Both the position numbers and the translations under genes were made by a program. Shown here in pieces: positions 39,798 to 48,557 of a DNA stretch of 52,163 nt; position 1 is the stretch's first letter; each line of letters starts with the position of its first letter. The notes beneath the pieces were generated by a model, which was not told the DNA's origin, made no database searches, and saw only the letters and a list, made by a program, of their open reading frames with translations. Source of the stretch: an uncultured Bacilli bacterium (GTDB lineage Bacteria; Bacillota_I; Bacilli_A; RF39; UBA660); the NCBI GenBank assembly GCA_947629315.1, contig CANRDB010000008.1:1-52163 (forward strand), written 5' to 3'.

Positions 39798-41123
39798 ATG
39801 GGAAAGAAGTTTGTAGAAGAATTTGATGTTTCTCTAAAATCTGAGATGAATAGTCCGATGACAGACTATGAAACGTTTTCTAATAAAGAGTTGTTAGATG
39901 AACTTCGTAATAAAATTATTCAAGGACTTATTGATAAACATCTCAAAGACTCTGCTATGACATCTCTTGCTATTCGCGAAGAGGTAGATGATGTGTTAGA
40001 GGGCTATGATTTAAGTATCGTAGAGAGAAGTTATCTTTATAATTTAATCGACAATGAAGTAAATGGTAATGGACCCATTACAGAGTTATTGGAAGATAAA
40101 GACATTACAGAAATTATGGTCAATGGAAAAGATGAGGTCTATATTGAATTAGATGGTAAGTTAGTCAAAGATGAGAGTGTTTCTTTCATCAATGAAGAAC
40201 ATATTGTAAGAACAATTCAACGATTGATTCAACCATTAGGAAGAACGATTGATACGACTAATCCAATGGTAGATGCTCGCTTGCAAGATGGATCTCGTTT
40301 AAATGCTGTGTTACCACCATTATCTTTAAAGGGACCAGTTCTTACCATCCGCAAGTTTAAAAAAGAATTAGCGAATATAGATGATTTCTTAAGAAATGGA
40401 GCGCTTACTCCTTATATGGCAAGATTTTTAGAGGCTTGTGTGAAAGCTAAACTCAACATCTTAATCTGTGGAGGAACAGGAGCAGGAAAAACGACGTTAT
40501 TAAATATCCTATCTTCTTTCATTGGTAAAGATGAGAGAATTGTAACGATTGAGGATGCTGCAGAATTGAAATTGGAACAAGACCATGTGATTTCTCTAGA
40601 AACGAGAAATGCGAACTACGAAGGAGAAGGAGAAGTAACCGTTCGGGATTTAGTAATCAATTCTCTTCGTATGAGACCAGATCGTATCGTAGTGGGAGAG
40701 GTTCGTGGAAAAGAGGCTTTCGATATGTTACAAGCCATGAATACAGGACATGAAGGTTCCCTTACAACGATGCATGCGAATAGTCCACATGATGCTTTAA
40801 ATCGATTAGAGACAATGGTTTTAATGGCAGGTATGGAAATTCCTGTTCGGGCCATTCGCGAGTACATTCATGAAGCCATTGATATCGTCGTTCAAATTGA
40901 ACGGTTAACAGATGGACACCGAAGAGTGACGAGTATCTGTGAGGTATCTGGCATCGAAGATGGTATGGTAACGTTACACGAAATTTTTGCTTTCCATAAA
41001 CAGGGATTAACAGAAAATTTGGAGGTTAAAGGAGAATTTGTGTTAGAACCAGGAGTTCCTAACGTTTACGAGAAAATGAAAGCGATGGGAATTGAGGATT
41101 TGACAGATATATTTGGAGAATAG
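39798..41123 (+). CDS. tadA: TadA/CpaF pilus assembly ATPase
   Basis: 441-residue hexameric secretion ATPase that powers Tad pilus extension. The C-terminal half has Walker A GGTGAGKTT near residue 225, an Asp box DERIVTIEDAAELKL, Walker B-type RMRPDRIVVGEVRG, and the His box LTTMHANSP. The N-terminal domain (GNGPITELLEDKDITEIMVNG) is the usual one for CpaF. Its length matches the family. AAAGGAGG precedes ATG 39798. It is followed at once by the two membrane-platform genes. Confidence 0.96.
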   Translation: MGKKFVEEFDVSLKSEMNSPMTDYETFSNKELLDELRNKIIQGLIDKHLKDSAMTSLAIREEVDDVLEGYDLSIVERSYLYNLIDNEVNGNGPITELLEDKDITEIMVNGKDEVYIELDGKLVKDESVSFINEEHIVRTIQRLIQPLGRTIDTTNPMVDARLQDGSRLNAVLPPLSLKGPVLTIRKFKKELANIDDFLRNGALTPYMARFLEACVKAKLNILICGGTGAGKTTLLNILSSFIGKDERIVTIEDAAELKLEQDHVISLETRNANYEGEGEVTVRDLVINSLRMRPDRIVVGEVRGKEAFDMLQAMNTGHEGSLTTMHANSPHDALNRLETMVLMAGMEIPVRAIREYIHEAIDIVVQIERLTDGHRRVTSICEVSGIEDGMVTLHEIFAFHKQGLTENLEVKGEFVLEPGVPNVYEKMKAMGIEDLTDIFGE

Positions 41124-41135
41124 GAGGGGAACAAT

Positions 41136-42641
41136 ATGTTAGAAGATGATGGATATTATATAAGTTTGGCTAGCCATGAAGAGTTTACACGTGATGATAT
41201 CCCAATTGAATATCAACCAGGCGATGGTGTTACTAACTATTCTTATACCATTACGAAAGATGGCAAAAGTGGAGAGACCTTCTATATTCCAGATAACTCG
41301 CTAGAACGAATTGTTCTAGAGGAAACTGGAACGTATACGATTGAGTTTGTCAATGAGTATCAAGATGGTCATACGACAACTTTTAAAACGGGTATTTATA
41401 ACGTAGATAAGGAAGCACCTAGATTAGAGATTAAGAAGAACTCTTATCAAATAGAGGCTGGTTCTACCTTTAATGTGATGGGTGGAGTAAGAGCTACGGA
41501 TACCCAAAGTGGTAATTTAACTTACAAGGTAGAAACGAATGTCAAAGATATCGATTTTGATACGTTAGGAAAAAAAGAAGTTACCTATCGAGTAACGGAT
41601 GAAGCCGGTAACACGACGATGAGGACGATTGTCTTTGAAGTGGTACCAAGTAAAAGAGAAGAACTTTTATTAGGTGGCTGTGTTGTTATTGGTATTCTTG
41701 CTCTTCTTGTGTTATTAATTGTTCGTTATTATCGTACAATATTATTAGAGAAGAGAATTGGCCATTATTCTCTAGAACCAGTTGGAAAGAGAGGAAATTT
41801 CTTTGATCGGGTATTAGAGTTTAAAGATGGTATTGTGGAAGCATTCGCGAAACGATTAAGAAAATATAATAGTATAGTGTACTATTGTAAGCGATATGAA
41901 AAATATCAAATCGCCTTTATGGAGTCTTCCACTGTCAATTTCTTTGCTCAAAAGTTATTGATGAGTATTTTCTTCTTTGCGTTTGTGATGTTAGCATCGA
42001 CATTACGGTTAGAAGTACTAGATTTAACGGGAACTATTTTCGCGTTATTGCTAGGATTCTTCCTACCAGATCTCATCTACTTTATTCGTTATCGCTTTTA
42101 TCGAAATCATGTGGAAAATGATTTATTACAAGCGATTATCATTATGAATAATGCCTTTAAATCTGGTCATAGTATTCCACAAGCAGTTGAAATTGTCGCT
42201 CAAGAGTTGGAAGGCGATATTCATGAAGAGTTCGCTCGGATGCATAAAGAATTAAGTATGGGGTTATCGGTAGAAGAGGTATTCCGTCGCTTTGCACAGC
42301 GAATTGAAATTACAGAAGTAACGTATTTGACATCTTCTCTATCTATCTTAAACCGTACTGGTGGAAATATCATCAAAGTATTTAGTTCGATTGAGAAGAC
42401 ATTAATGAATAAGAAAAAACTTCGTTTAGAGATGAAAGCCTTAACGAGTAGTGCGAAATTAGTAAGTTACCTATTGATGGTTTTACCAGCACTCTTTGTG
42501 GTCGGTATTAGTTTCATTAGTCCAGACTATTTTCTACCACTCGTTAGTAACGTGATGGGGTGGTTAGTACTCATCGTGATTATCTTAGTATATTGTCTAT
42601 ATGTATATGCGGTAAGAAGAATTATGAAAGTAAGGATGTGA
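41136..42641 (+). CDS. tadB: TadB platform protein fused to Ig-like extracellular domains
   Basis: 501 residues. The C-terminal two-thirds is a normal TadB: membrane segments, then the T2SSF domain (NDLLQAIIIMNNAFKSG; AQELEGDIHEEFARMHKEL; YLTSSLSILNRTGGNI) and two more membrane segments. The first 178 residues are unusual: two Ig-like regions, the second of DUF5011/HYR type (DKEAPRLEIKKNSYQIEAG; VRATDTQSGNLTY; GKKEVTYRVTDEAGN), before the first membrane span (about 179-198). There is no signal peptide, and an in-frame stop lies just upstream, so the start is fixed at ATG 41136 by GGAGGGG. How the N-terminus reaches the outside is unclear. Confidence 0.88.
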   Translation: MLEDDGYYISLASHEEFTRDDIPIEYQPGDGVTNYSYTITKDGKSGETFYIPDNSLERIVLEETGTYTIEFVNEYQDGHTTTFKTGIYNVDKEAPRLEIKKNSYQIEAGSTFNVMGGVRATDTQSGNLTYKVETNVKDIDFDTLGKKEVTYRVTDEAGNTTMRTIVFEVVPSKREELLLGGCVVIGILALLVLLIVRYYRTILLEKRIGHYSLEPVGKRGNFFDRVLEFKDGIVEAFAKRLRKYNSIVYYCKRYEKYQIAFMESSTVNFFAQKLLMSIFFFAFVMLASTLRLEVLDLTGTIFALLLGFFLPDLIYFIRYRFYRNHVENDLLQAIIIMNNAFKSGHSIPQAVEIVAQELEGDIHEEFARMHKELSMGLSVEEVFRRFAQRIEITEVTYLTSSLSILNRTGGNIIKVFSSIEKTLMNKKKLRLEMKALTSSAKLVSYLLMVLPALFVVGISFISPDYFLPLVSNVMGWLVLIVIILVYCLYVYAVRRIMKVRM

Positions 42642-42645
42642 GAAG

Positions 42646-43323
42646 ATGGCTAGAAAGAAAAAAATGTCTAGTGTAGAAAAGTTAGATAAGCAAATTGCTT
42701 ATTTAGGAACTGCTAAATTTACAGCTGAGAAATTCTTATCGGTTCGTCTTTTGACGATGGTCATCTTTGCTTTTGCACTTTACTATTTTACCGATATTTC
42801 TTATTTTGTAATTCCTTTTCTTGCTATTGCCTATTACTATTTGTTATACTATGTAGTGATTACGGCACCTATTAAGAAGAGAAGTATGAGATTGGAACGG
42901 GATGCCTTAAACTTTTTTGAAGTGTTGACGCTTTCCCTAGAATCTGGTCGTAATTTAGAAAAATCATTAGAGATTACGGTCGAAAATGTATCATCCGAAT
43001 TAAGTGATGAGTTTCAAAAGGCTCTCACGGAAGTTCGTTATGGAAAAAGTTTAGTAGAAGCTTTAAAAGATATGAAAACAAGAATTCCATCAGAAACCAT
43101 TAACAATATTCTGTTAAGTATTACAGAAGCGAGTATATTTGGTAGTAGTTTACTAGAGAATATGTATGCACAAATTGAATTCTTACGGGAAAAACAAGTA
43201 TTGAATGTAAGAGAAAAATTAAATCAAATTCCCAACAAGATCAGTATTATTTCAGTGTTGTTTATGGTTCCTCTTATGTTGTTATTGATACTAGGACCAT
43301 TATTAGTACAGTATATAAGTTAG
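42646..43323 (+). CDS. tadC: TadC pilus platform protein
   Basis: 225 residues: two N-terminal membrane segments (about 36-75), a T2SSF cytoplasmic domain (DALNFFEVLTLSLESGRNLEKSLE; ELSDEFQKALTEVRYGKSLVEAL; LLSITEASIFGSSLLENM) and a C-terminal segment (ISVLFMVPLMLLLILGPLL). TadB and TadC together form the inner-membrane base of the pilus. It starts four bases after tadB. Its length is a little short for TadC but all parts are present. Confidence 0.92.
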   Translation: MARKKKMSSVEKLDKQIAYLGTAKFTAEKFLSVRLLTMVIFAFALYYFTDISYFVIPFLAIAYYYLLYYVVITAPIKKRSMRLERDALNFFEVLTLSLESGRNLEKSLEITVENVSSELSDEFQKALTEVRYGKSLVEALKDMKTRIPSETINNILLSITEASIFGSSLLENMYAQIEFLREKQVLNVREKLNQIPNKISIISVLFMVPLMLLLILGPLLVQYIS

Positions 43324-43333
43324 GAGAGTTCAA

Positions 43334-44650
43334 ATGAAATATTATTTGATAGGAATAAAAGGGGCAGGAATGAGTGCTCTCGCACTCTTACTTTCTGATT
43401 TAGGTTATGAAGTCATTGGTTATGACGATGCTAGCGAACACCGTTTTACAGAAGACCGCTTAAGAGAACGGGGAATTCCTATTTATAGTGAAGCGAATGA
43501 TGCTTTAGACAGTGATACTGTCGTAGTTCGCTCTCCTGCGATTCGGGATGATCATCCAGAAATGCAAAAAACATTCGACATGGGATTGCGAAATTATGAA
43601 TATCATGAAATGCTAGGAAGACTAACAAAGAAATTTGATACCATCTGTGTATCAGGGTGTCATGGTAAGACGACGACGACAGCTATGCTCGCTCACATTA
43701 TGAAAGAGTTAGATGGTTGTAGTTACATTATTGGGGATGGAAGAGGAGAAGCAAATCGCGAATCGAGAAGATTTATCCTAGAATCCTGTGAATATCGTCG
43801 CCACTTTTTAGCATACGAACCAGCTTATGTCATTATTACAAATATTGAGATGGATCATACAGATTACTATAAAAGTATGGATGATATGATTTTAGCGTAT
43901 CAAGAATTTGCTAATAAGGCTGATAAAATGGCTATTGTCTGTGGAGATGATCCTTATACACACATGTTAGAAATCAGCAAGCCTGTTTACTACTATGGTA
44001 TTTCTGATGATAATGATATCCAAGCAAAAAACATTGAATATCGCAATGATGGAACCAGTTTTGATGTCTTCATTGAAGAAGAATATTATGGACATTTCGA
44101 TTTACCACTCTACGGGAAACATATGCTTTTAAATGCTTTAGCGGCAATTGGTGTTTGTCACTATGAACGTTTAGAAGCGAAAGAAGTAGCGAAATCTTTA
44201 AAGACCTTTAAAGGGGCAGAGAGAAGATTTAAGGAAACCGTTGTTGGAAACAATGTATTGATTGATGATTATGCACATCATCCAACAGAAGTAAAAGTAA
44301 CCATTAAAGCTGCTCGTCAAAAATATCCAGATAAGAAGATTGTGGCAGTCTTTAAAGCCCATACGTTTTCAAGAGTACAAGAGTTTGCTAATGAATTTGC
44401 TAGTGCGTTATCGTTAGCAGATAAAGTATTTGTCATGGATATCAATTATGACCGAGAATTACCGGAAGATTATCCTGGTATCGATGCTTATACCATTATT
44501 AATAAGATAGAGGGTGCTGAATATATTGAGCAAGGGATGGCTGAAAAACTTCTTCCTTATGATAATGCGGTTATTCTATTTATGAGTAGTAAAGAGATTT
44601 ATCTTTTACAAGAAGAATATATGAATTTATTAAAAGAACAGCAATCTTAA
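43334..44650 (+). CDS. murC: UDP-N-acetylmuramate--L-alanine ligase
   Basis: First amino-acid ligase of peptidoglycan precursor synthesis; it adds L-Ala to UDP-MurNAc. The N-terminal UDP-binding loop is YLIGIKGAGMSALALLL, followed by the ATP loop CVSGCHGKTTTTAML, the segment IITNIEMDHTDYYKS, and the C-terminal DDYAHHPTEVK. It is 438 residues long and complete. It begins ten bases after tadC with AGGAGAG ahead and is the last gene before a terminator, so it appears to be transcribed with the pilus assembly genes. Confidence 0.95.
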   Translation: MKYYLIGIKGAGMSALALLLSDLGYEVIGYDDASEHRFTEDRLRERGIPIYSEANDALDSDTVVVRSPAIRDDHPEMQKTFDMGLRNYEYHEMLGRLTKKFDTICVSGCHGKTTTTAMLAHIMKELDGCSYIIGDGRGEANRESRRFILESCEYRRHFLAYEPAYVIITNIEMDHTDYYKSMDDMILAYQEFANKADKMAIVCGDDPYTHMLEISKPVYYYGISDDNDIQAKNIEYRNDGTSFDVFIEEEYYGHFDLPLYGKHMLLNALAAIGVCHYERLEAKEVAKSLKTFKGAERRFKETVVGNNVLIDDYAHHPTEVKVTIKAARQKYPDKKIVAVFKAHTFSRVQEFANEFASALSLADKVFVMDINYDRELPEDYPGIDAYTIINKIEGAEYIEQGMAEKLLPYDNAVILFMSSKEIYLLQEEYMNLLKEQQS

Positions 44651-44678
44651 ACTTCCGGTTGAAACTGGAAGTTTTTTT
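44649..44678 (+). terminator. Terminator after murC
   Basis: AAACTTCC pairs with GGAAGTTT around a ten-base loop, followed by T. It begins within the murC stop codon. Confidence 0.82.
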
Positions 44679-44740
44679 ATGGAACAAGGTTTTCTTTTTG
44701 TTTAAAATTTGATATACTTTGATTGATTGGCGGTGATGAT

Positions 44741-46051
44741 ATGAAAGAGAATAACAAAAGTTTACAGGGAAGTAGGGAAAAACAGTATGGAATTCACTTC
44801 CTCATGATTGGACTTCTATTGGCTCCAGGACTAGGATTATCTCTTCTAGTAGCTTCTCATAGTCATCGCTTGATAACGGACTGGTTGGAGAATTTCTGTA
44901 TGGCTTTGTTTGGAATTTCTATCGGATTAATTCTCGTCGGAGCTTATTATTATGGAAAGAATCAAAAAAGAGAAACTCTTCATCCTAAGAAACTTTGGTT
45001 CAAAGTTCTCTACACGTTTTTTATAATCATTTATGTAGTAGGGTGTACTTCCGTAGGCGTTCTCCTTTACGGACCTAATGTCACTTTTAAAGATTGGTTA
45101 GTTACGACGGCCATGGCTACCATGGATCATGAATACTATTGTCAGTGGTTTTATAATGATGCGGAAATAGAAGAAGTTTTTTCTAGAAACTTTTTGCAAG
45201 AACCAGAAGGTTCCACCGATGAAAGTTTAATTGATATCCGTCCTCCAGAAGCAGAACAATTAAAACCAGAGCATCAAGAACAGGTAGCCGAAATTGCTTA
45301 CGAAAACAAATATGAAAAGCAAATTTTGGATAGGGAAGAAGGAGCTATCTATCAAATTATTCGTTTTAAAGTAAATGGATGTAATGCTTATTTAGCAGTT
45401 ATTTATGAACCATCTAGGGTAAAAGTCGTTGTTACGAATCGACTTGGTAAGCAAGGACAGTATCTAGAGAAGATGGCACCTGCCTCTAAGGCATTAGTCG
45501 CTATTAATGGGGGAAGATTTTATGACCCTAAACATAGTAGTGCGGGAGGTCAACCAAAAGGAATTACCATTCAAAATGGAAAAGTATTAACGAACAATAC
45601 CTATGGAAAAGTAACATCAGGAGGTATTATTGGATTTACCGAAGAGGATAAACTGGTTTTACTATCGAAAGGTACAACGGCTAAACAAGCATTAGATAAG
45701 AAAGTACGAGATGCGTTATCTTGTGGACCTTTCTTGATTGTCAATGGAAAATCAGCTTACAGCAAAGGAAATAGTGGTTCAGGATATTCTGCTAAGACAG
45801 CAATCGGACAAAGACCAGATGGTATCGTATTGTTTTTAGTAGTCGATAGCAATTCTACGAGAACAAAAGGTGCGACGTATGCAGATATGACAGCGATTAT
45901 GGAAAACTATGGCGCTATCAATGCTGCTAGCTTAGATGGTGGAACATCTAGTGTCATGGTGGAAAAAGGAAAAGTAATCAATGACCCAATTGATGGGGAT
46001 CATAAACATCAGTCAAGACCAATTCCTACCGGATTTATAGTAGCTAAATAA
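44741..46051 (+). CDS. Membrane-anchored NAGPA-type phosphodiester glycosidase
   Basis: 436 residues. Two or three N-terminal membrane segments (about 15-125) precede an outer domain of the phosphodiester glycosidase (NAGPA) family: VAINGGRFYDP, SAGGQPKGITIQNGKVL, SCGPFLIVNGKSA, KTAIGQRPDGIVLFLVVD and AASLDGGTSSVM. These enzymes release sugars from phosphodiester-linked glycans and in Bacillota often act on wall polymers or exopolysaccharide. ATG 44741 is preceded by GGTGATGAT, and an extended -10 (TGA TATACT) is 22 bases upstream. It has its own terminator shared with rnhC. Confidence 0.85.
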   Translation: MKENNKSLQGSREKQYGIHFLMIGLLLAPGLGLSLLVASHSHRLITDWLENFCMALFGISIGLILVGAYYYGKNQKRETLHPKKLWFKVLYTFFIIIYVVGCTSVGVLLYGPNVTFKDWLVTTAMATMDHEYYCQWFYNDAEIEEVFSRNFLQEPEGSTDESLIDIRPPEAEQLKPEHQEQVAEIAYENKYEKQILDREEGAIYQIIRFKVNGCNAYLAVIYEPSRVKVVVTNRLGKQGQYLEKMAPASKALVAINGGRFYDPKHSSAGGQPKGITIQNGKVLTNNTYGKVTSGGIIGFTEEDKLVLLSKGTTAKQALDKKVRDALSCGPFLIVNGKSAYSKGNSGSGYSAKTAIGQRPDGIVLFLVVDSNSTRTKGATYADMTAIMENYGAINAASLDGGTSSVMVEKGKVINDPIDGDHKHQSRPIPTGFIVAK

Positions 46052-46081
46052 AAGAAGTAAGGCTCATTCTTACTTCTTTTT
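46050..46081. terminator. Bidirectional terminator between convergent genes
   Basis: AAAAGAAGTAAG pairs perfectly with CTTACTTCTTTT around a seven-base loop, overlapping both stop codons of the NAGPA-type gene and rnhC. Confidence 0.9.
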
Positions 46082-47023
46082 GGATTGACTTAAAATCTTT
46101 TCAGTATTTTTAAAATTGTATTTAGCAATTTCCTTTAATTTCTCTGGACCATATTTTTGAACAATTTGAATGCCCATCTCATCGACAGCGGTAGAAGCAC
46201 CTTTTGGTAGAAACAAATCTAGTTTTTGAGATAACTTTTCAAACTCTTTGAGAAAGATATAACGACTAATCAAAGAAGCGGCTGCTACTGCTAGAGACTT
46301 ATCTTCTCCTTTTGTGAGAAAGGTAATATGGCGATAAACTCGACTAGCACCTTGTAAATATCGAAAATAAGTATATGGTTTTGCAAACTCATCGACAATG
46401 ACATAATCGACTGGAGAAATTTCATCCGTTAACTCTAATAAGACTTTATTGTGTAAAATAGCCTTTAGTTTATTCATATTCATATCATCGCCATAACGTT
46501 CATTATATTCTTTGTTCGTTAAAATGACACTTTTATAGGGAATCTTTTTAATAATCTTTGGAACTAGTTCTTCGATTTTATCATCGGTTAACTTTTTAGA
46601 ATCCTTGACTCCTAATTCTTCTAGCCATGGAATATTTTCTTTTGCAACATAAGCACTAGTTACAACAATCGGACCAAAATAATCTCCTGTACCTACTTCA
46701 TCAGAACCAATACTACTAGCATGATAAATTTTAGGGTCGATAAAAACTTCCTTTTTTTCCTCTTTTGCCGTTTGTTCACTATTTTTGACATCTAATTTTT
46801 TAGTTGGATTTAAGTGCTTTTCACGTTCAATCCAAAGTTGGGCGGAAATATCCGCACTCATGCCTTGAAAAACAGCCTTTCCTGATTCATAAAGAGTTAC
46901 GACACAATCGGCATCATCAGCTTGAAAAATGGCATAGGGTGGAGTCTTCTCTCGTTTATATTCTTCGAAGAATTCTTGCATTTCTTGTTTTGTATTTTCA
47001 CTTACTTTTAAAGTAATTGTCAC
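46070..47023 (-). CDS. rnhC: Ribonuclease HIII
   Basis: Endonuclease that cuts the RNA strand of RNA-DNA hybrids. The catalytic core opens SIGSDEVGTGDYFGPIVV and continues with VKDSKKL, YVIVDEFAKP and AAASLISRYIF. The N-terminal domain of about 85 residues (KQEMQEFF; PYAIFQADDADCVVTLY; KAVFQG) is a TBP-like substrate-binding domain that marks HIII rather than HII. 317 residues. The start is GTG at 47023, with AGGAAGTGAT ahead and an extended -10 (TGT TACAAT) just upstream. It is the only gene of its unit. Confidence 0.94.
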   Translation of the reverse strand: MTITLKVSENTKQEMQEFFEEYKREKTPPYAIFQADDADCVVTLYESGKAVFQGMSADISAQLWIEREKHLNPTKKLDVKNSEQTAKEEKKEVFIDPKIYHASSIGSDEVGTGDYFGPIVVTSAYVAKENIPWLEELGVKDSKKLTDDKIEELVPKIIKKIPYKSVILTNKEYNERYGDDMNMNKLKAILHNKVLLELTDEISPVDYVIVDEFAKPYTYFRYLQGASRVYRHITFLTKGEDKSLAVAAASLISRYIFLKEFEKLSQKLDLFLPKGASTAVDEMGIQIVQKYGPEKLKEIAKYNFKNTEKILSQSKKK

Positions 47024-47102
47024 AGTATCACTTCCTAAAGGTATTGTAACATATTTTCCTAGAAATTGATACGGATAATCTCATTGCTTTTTTTAAGGAA
47101 TA

Positions 47103-47111
47103 TGATATAAT
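47103..47111 (+). promoter_or_regulatory. Extended -10 promoter of cvpA
   Basis: TGA followed by TATAAT, 23 bases before the cvpA start, with AGGAGGA between. Confidence 0.6.
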
Positions 47112-47134
47112 CAAAATAGGAATAGGAGGACTAT

Positions 47135-47836
47135 ATGAATATAGTAGATATTGTTATTATTTTGTTTTTAGTATTAGGCGCTATTGTGGGAGCGAAAAAG
47201 GGATTTACCAGTCAATTAGTGGATACGGTTGGAACGATTGCTATTATCGTTTTGTCGTTCTTATTAAAGGGAATGGTTTCCAATATTTTTTATGAATATC
47301 TTCCATTTTTTGAGTTTAGTGGAAAGTTAGAGGGGATTACTTCTTTAAATCTCTTATTATATGAGGTAATTGCTTTCGTATTATTAATTGCCATTTTCTC
47401 TTCCATTTTGAAAGTGATTAAATTAACTACTAGTGCTTTTGAACAATTATTAAAAATGACCATTGTTCTTGGCATTCCTTCCCAAATTTTGGGGGCGATT
47501 GTCGGTTTGATTCAAAATTTTATTTTGACGTTTGTAACTCTTTATTTTTTGAGTTTACCTGTATTCCATATGGATATCATCAAGGAATCTAGTCTATCTT
47601 CTAAAATATTAAATAGTACCCCTGGTTTAACGCAAATTTGTTCGGATTCTTTAGAAGTATTTGAGGATTTTGACCAATTGTTAGAAGAATACAAAGAGGA
47701 ACCTAACCGAGATATCGTTAACCAAGAAACTTTACAGTTATTGATTGAACGTCATATCGTCGATGAAAAGACGGCTAATGGATTAATTGCTAGAGGAAAA
47801 TTAAAGGGATTGCAAGCCATTATTCCGGAGGAATAG
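47135..47836 (+). CDS. cvpA: CvpA family membrane protein
   Basis: 233 residues with four membrane segments in the first 145 (opening NIVDIVIILFLVLGAIVGAKKGF, the family start), then a charged cytoplasmic tail. CvpA proteins are linked to colicin V secretion in E. coli but in Bacillota their job is unclear; envelope homeostasis has been suggested. The tail of about 80 residues is longer than in many relatives. It begins an operon with rsmE, which starts three bases after its stop codon. Confidence 0.85.
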   Translation: MNIVDIVIILFLVLGAIVGAKKGFTSQLVDTVGTIAIIVLSFLLKGMVSNIFYEYLPFFEFSGKLEGITSLNLLLYEVIAFVLLIAIFSSILKVIKLTTSAFEQLLKMTIVLGIPSQILGAIVGLIQNFILTFVTLYFLSLPVFHMDIIKESSLSSKILNSTPGLTQICSDSLEVFEDFDQLLEEYKEEPNRDIVNQETLQLLIERHIVDEKTANGLIARGKLKGLQAIIPEE

Positions 47837-47839
47837 ATT

Positions 47840-48553
47840 ATGCAGAGATATTTTGCGCAAGCCAAAAAAGGGGATACTTTCCTCTTGCGGGATGAAGATT
47901 ATCGACATATCAAAACTGTGATGAGGATGGATGAACACGATCGAATTGAGGTCGTCTATGAGAAAGAGGTCTATGTATGTACATTAGAATTTCTTTCCAA
48001 AGAAGTGTTGGTAAGAATTCAAGAACAAAAAGAGCAATCTTCTTTATCCGGTCCTAGAATGGTCTTGATTCTTCCTTTTTTAAAAGAACAGAAGATGGAT
48101 TGGATATTACAAAAAGGAACCGAATTAGGGGTAGATGAATTTATCTTTATTCCTATGCAACATTCTATGATAAAAATAGAACCTAATAAGGAGCAAGCAA
48201 AGTTAGAAAGATGGTCAAGGATTTGTAAAGAGGCTTCGGAACAATCCATGCAAATCCGTATTCCCAAAGTAAGAATTGAAAGGGAAATCGCGGCCTTAGA
48301 AACACTACCGGGATATAAATTACTCTGTAGTACGCAAGAAAAAGAAAAAACTATTAAAAATGTTTTGAAAAATATAAATATCTGTGATACAATAAACATG
48401 ATGATAGGTCCAGAGGGTGGATTCTCATCTGAGGAAGAAATATACTTTGAAAAAAAGGGGTTTACAAAAGTGAGTTTAGGAACGCAAATTATGAGAGTAG
48501 AGACTGTTCCCATCTTTTTATCAAGTATAATCCGTTATGAATATATGGAGTGA
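47840..48553 (+). CDS. rsmE: 16S rRNA m3U1498 methyltransferase
   Basis: SPOUT-family enzyme that methylates uridine 1498 of 16S rRNA using S-adenosylmethionine. Motifs: HIKTVMRMDEHDRIEV in the PUA-like N-terminal domain, LPFLKEQKMDWILQKGTELG, EQSMQIRIPKVR, and the knot MIGPEGGFSSEEE with LGTQIMRVETVPIFLSSI. 237 residues, complete. It lies between cvpA and an acidic membrane protein. The ribosome-binding site of the next gene is within its last codons. Confidence 0.94.
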   Translation: MQRYFAQAKKGDTFLLRDEDYRHIKTVMRMDEHDRIEVVYEKEVYVCTLEFLSKEVLVRIQEQKEQSSLSGPRMVLILPFLKEQKMDWILQKGTELGVDEFIFIPMQHSMIKIEPNKEQAKLERWSRICKEASEQSMQIRIPKVRIEREIAALETLPGYKLLCSTQEKEKTIKNVLKNINICDTINMMIGPEGGFSSEEEIYFEKKGFTKVSLGTQIMRVETVPIFLSSIIRYEYME

Positions 48554-48557
48554 TACG

